Source of the DNA: Deltaproteobacteria bacterium | GTDB taxonomy: Bacteria; Myxococcota_A; UBA9160; UBA4427 | Direction of reading: 5' to 3' | DNA length: 42,809 nucleotides | NCBI GenBank assembly: GCA_019310975.1 | Contig: JAFDDH010000015.1 | Span: forward strand, 1-42,809 | Shown here: positions 41,863 through 42,809 of the stretch, one piece after another | Numbering within the stretch: position 1 is the stretch's first letter | Layout of the letters: every line of letters begins with the position of its first letter | Notes under the pieces: model-generated | The model's database searches: none | The model's input: only the letters and a program-made list of their open reading frames with translations | Told to the model about the DNA's origin: nothing | Made by a program: the position numbers and the translations under genes

Positions 41863-42004
41863 GGCCGGGGGGATGGAGGGTTGGCTCGAAATAAAGCGCA
41901 GTAGACCCCCACCCGCCGAAAACCCGATCACCCAACCGACACCGCGCCAGAACAGCTCGCCCCCGCACACGAGCCATTCGAGCCAACCCTCCATCCCCCC
42001 GGCC
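41863..42004 (-). repeat. Hairpin element, copy 3 (expanded loop)
   Basis: A perfect 28-bp inverted repeat (41863-41890 with 41977-42004) encloses an 86-nt loop that starts ATAAAGCGCAG and ends CGAGCCA on the + strand, the same ends as copy 2's 23-nt loop, with 63 extra bases between. It begins 34 nt after the stop of the universal stress protein and has the same orientation relative to that gene as copies 1 and 2 have to theirs. The arm sequence resembles copy 1's but differs at several positions, with matching changes on the other arm. Confidence 0.9.
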
Positions 42005-42038
42005 ATGCCGACCCACGCAGAACTTCCTCGGCACTCTG

Positions 42039-42458
42039 CTAACGAATCAGCAAGATCGGACAATCCGCCAGCAGCGAGACCTTCTGCGGCGTGCTCCACA
42101 GGCTCCGCTCGGGCTGAGCTGGATCGATGCGCTCGGCGCTCATCACGATCAGATCGCAGCGCTGCTCACTCGCAAAGCCCACGATGGCCGACGCCCGCTT
42201 TCCGACGATGATCTCCTGTCGGATCCCGATGCCGGACCGGCCGAACAGACCGGCCCGCGCCTCGAGCACCTTGCCGGCGCGCTCGCGCAGGCCGGCGTAG
42301 AAGAGCTCACCCTCCTCGCCCGCAAGCCCCTCGATCTCTTCGATCACGTGGAGCAGTGTGACGCTGCCGGTCTCGGGGTCGATGATGCGTGCGGCCGATT
42401 CGACGAGCGTGTGCTCGCGCTCGCTCAGATCCAAGGGGATCAGGACATTGCGATACAT
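42039..42458 (-). CDS. Universal stress protein (UspA family)
   Basis: A 139-residue Usp-fold protein. MYRNVLIPLDLSEREHTLVE and SVTLLHVIEE form the first half, and RQEIIVGKRASAIVGFAS, CDLIVMSAERID and LLADCPILLIR the second. The usual ATP-binding G-x2-G-x9-G-S/T stretch is replaced (MSAERIDPAQPERSLWST), so it is probably a non-ATP-binding member. It is preceded on its strand by a partial secreted protein and followed by hairpin copy 3. Role in stress or signalling is not specified by context. Confidence 0.9.
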   Translation of the reverse strand: MYRNVLIPLDLSEREHTLVESAARIIDPETGSVTLLHVIEEIEGLAGEEGELFYAGLRERAGKVLEARAGLFGRSGIGIRQEIIVGKRASAIVGFASEQRCDLIVMSAERIDPAQPERSLWSTPQKVSLLADCPILLIR

Positions 42459-42563
42459 GGTGGCATGGACTCCCTGCGCCGCATCGGGAGACTCCGCCGC
42501 GGCCCTTGCAGGAAGTATCGCATGCGCGAGTGGGCTCGCCCACGGCCGCCTGGCGTGGGTCGA

Positions 42564-42809
42564 TCAGCCCCGCCCTGCGCGGCGGCGACGACCTCGCAGC
42601 CAGATCAAGGGCGGGAAGATCAGCACCAGCTCGGCGCCCAGGCCGCAGAGCGACTCCTCGATCAACTGATCCAAGCTCGAGCTCTCGGCCTCGAAGTTCA
42701 GCGAGCGCGAGGTGCACTGCGAATCCGCATCGTCCGCGTCGCCGTCGCCATCGTTGTCGAGCCCGTCATCGCAGCGCGGGTTCTCGAGCAGCGACTCGGC
42801 CTTGGCGCA
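42564..42809 (-). CDS. C-terminus of a secreted protein with an anchoring/sorting-like tail
   Basis: Partial; the N-terminus lies beyond the right edge. The 81 visible residues include CDDGLDNDGDGDADDADSQC, a Ca-binding, thrombospondin-3-like Asp/Asn repeat closed by cysteines. The final part reads SLCGLGAELVLIFPPLIWL, then an arginine-rich end. A Cys-Gly motif, a hydrophobic segment and a basic tail together resemble tripartite C-terminal sorting signals (MYXO-CTERM or PEP-CTERM-like). No sortase or CTERM-processing enzyme is in this window. Confidence 0.75.
   Translation of the reverse strand, partial: CAKAESLLENPRCDDGLDNDGDGDADDADSQCTSRSLNFEAESSSLDQLIEESLCGLGAELVLIFPPLIWLRGRRRRAGRG

Noticed and set aside
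11480-42004. Hairpins as a CRISPR array or insertion-sequence ends
   Set aside because: Copies are far apart without regular spacers, and no transposase or target-site duplication is visible.
40397-42211. 604-codon + strand frame over the esterase and downstream region
   Set aside because: The esterase frame carries the full HGGG/GxSxG/Asp/His set; this frame is Arg/Ala-rich without motifs.

Overview
This is a GC-rich, densely coded window from a Gram-negative bacterium: it has an autotransporter, a TolC-type outer-membrane factor and outer-membrane-directed exporter parts. Shine-Dalgarno-preceded ATG, GTG and TTG starts are all used, and many genes are joined by 1-8 base overlaps. The abundance of acyl-CoA chemistry, and the C-terminal cysteine/hydrophobic/arginine tail of the last, partial protein, suggest a deltaproteobacterial-grade lineage (Myxococcota- or Binatota-like). 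That assignment is inference. I saw no rRNA, tRNA, CRISPR array, insertion sequence or replication origin.

Region 1 (1-4.8 kb and 11.9-20.3 kb) is acyl-CoA metabolism. It holds two AMP-forming acyl-CoA ligases, three family III (CaiB/BaiF) CoA-transferases of three different architectures (tandem-fused, normal, apparently permuted), an enoyl-CoA hydratase, two SDRs, a YtcJ-like amidohydrolase and a small Cys-containing protein. This looks like catabolism of an organic acid or alcohol whose identity cannot be read from the sequence. Between the two halves (5.0-11.5 kb) lie a DksA-type zinc finger/hemerythrin-like fusion directly upstream of hemN, a TPR protein and a large autotransporter.

Region 2 (20.6-38.9 kb) is the most interesting part. 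A DevBCA-like ABC exporter (lipoprotein adaptor, two FtsX-type permeases, ATPase) and an FGGY kinase run rightward. They face a leftward operon: glycosyltransferase, PEP mutase fused to a nucleotidyltransferase, phosphonopyruvate decarboxylase, a second nucleotidyltransferase, 2-aminoethylphosphonate transaminase, a CdsA-like cytidylyltransferase and a CDP-alcohol phosphatidyltransferase. Beyond these come an acetyltransferase overlapping a second CDP-alcohol phosphatidyltransferase, then a Stealth-type sugar-phosphate transferase overlapping a TolC-like channel. Together they read as a pathway that makes 2-aminoethylphosphonate (or a relative), activates it with CTP, attaches it to a lipid or glycolipid and exports the product to the outer membrane or surface.

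Region 3 (39.2-42.8 kb) has a nitronate monooxygenase-like flavoprotein, a membrane-anchored HSL-type esterase, a universal stress protein and the C-terminus of a secreted protein.

Three long near-perfect hairpins (11480-11576, 11803-11887, 41863-42004) share a conserved loop but have different, self-complementary arms. All lie between convergent genes, 21-34 nt past a stop codon, in the same orientation relative to that gene. They look like a family of structured 3' elements that ordinary terminators do not explain.
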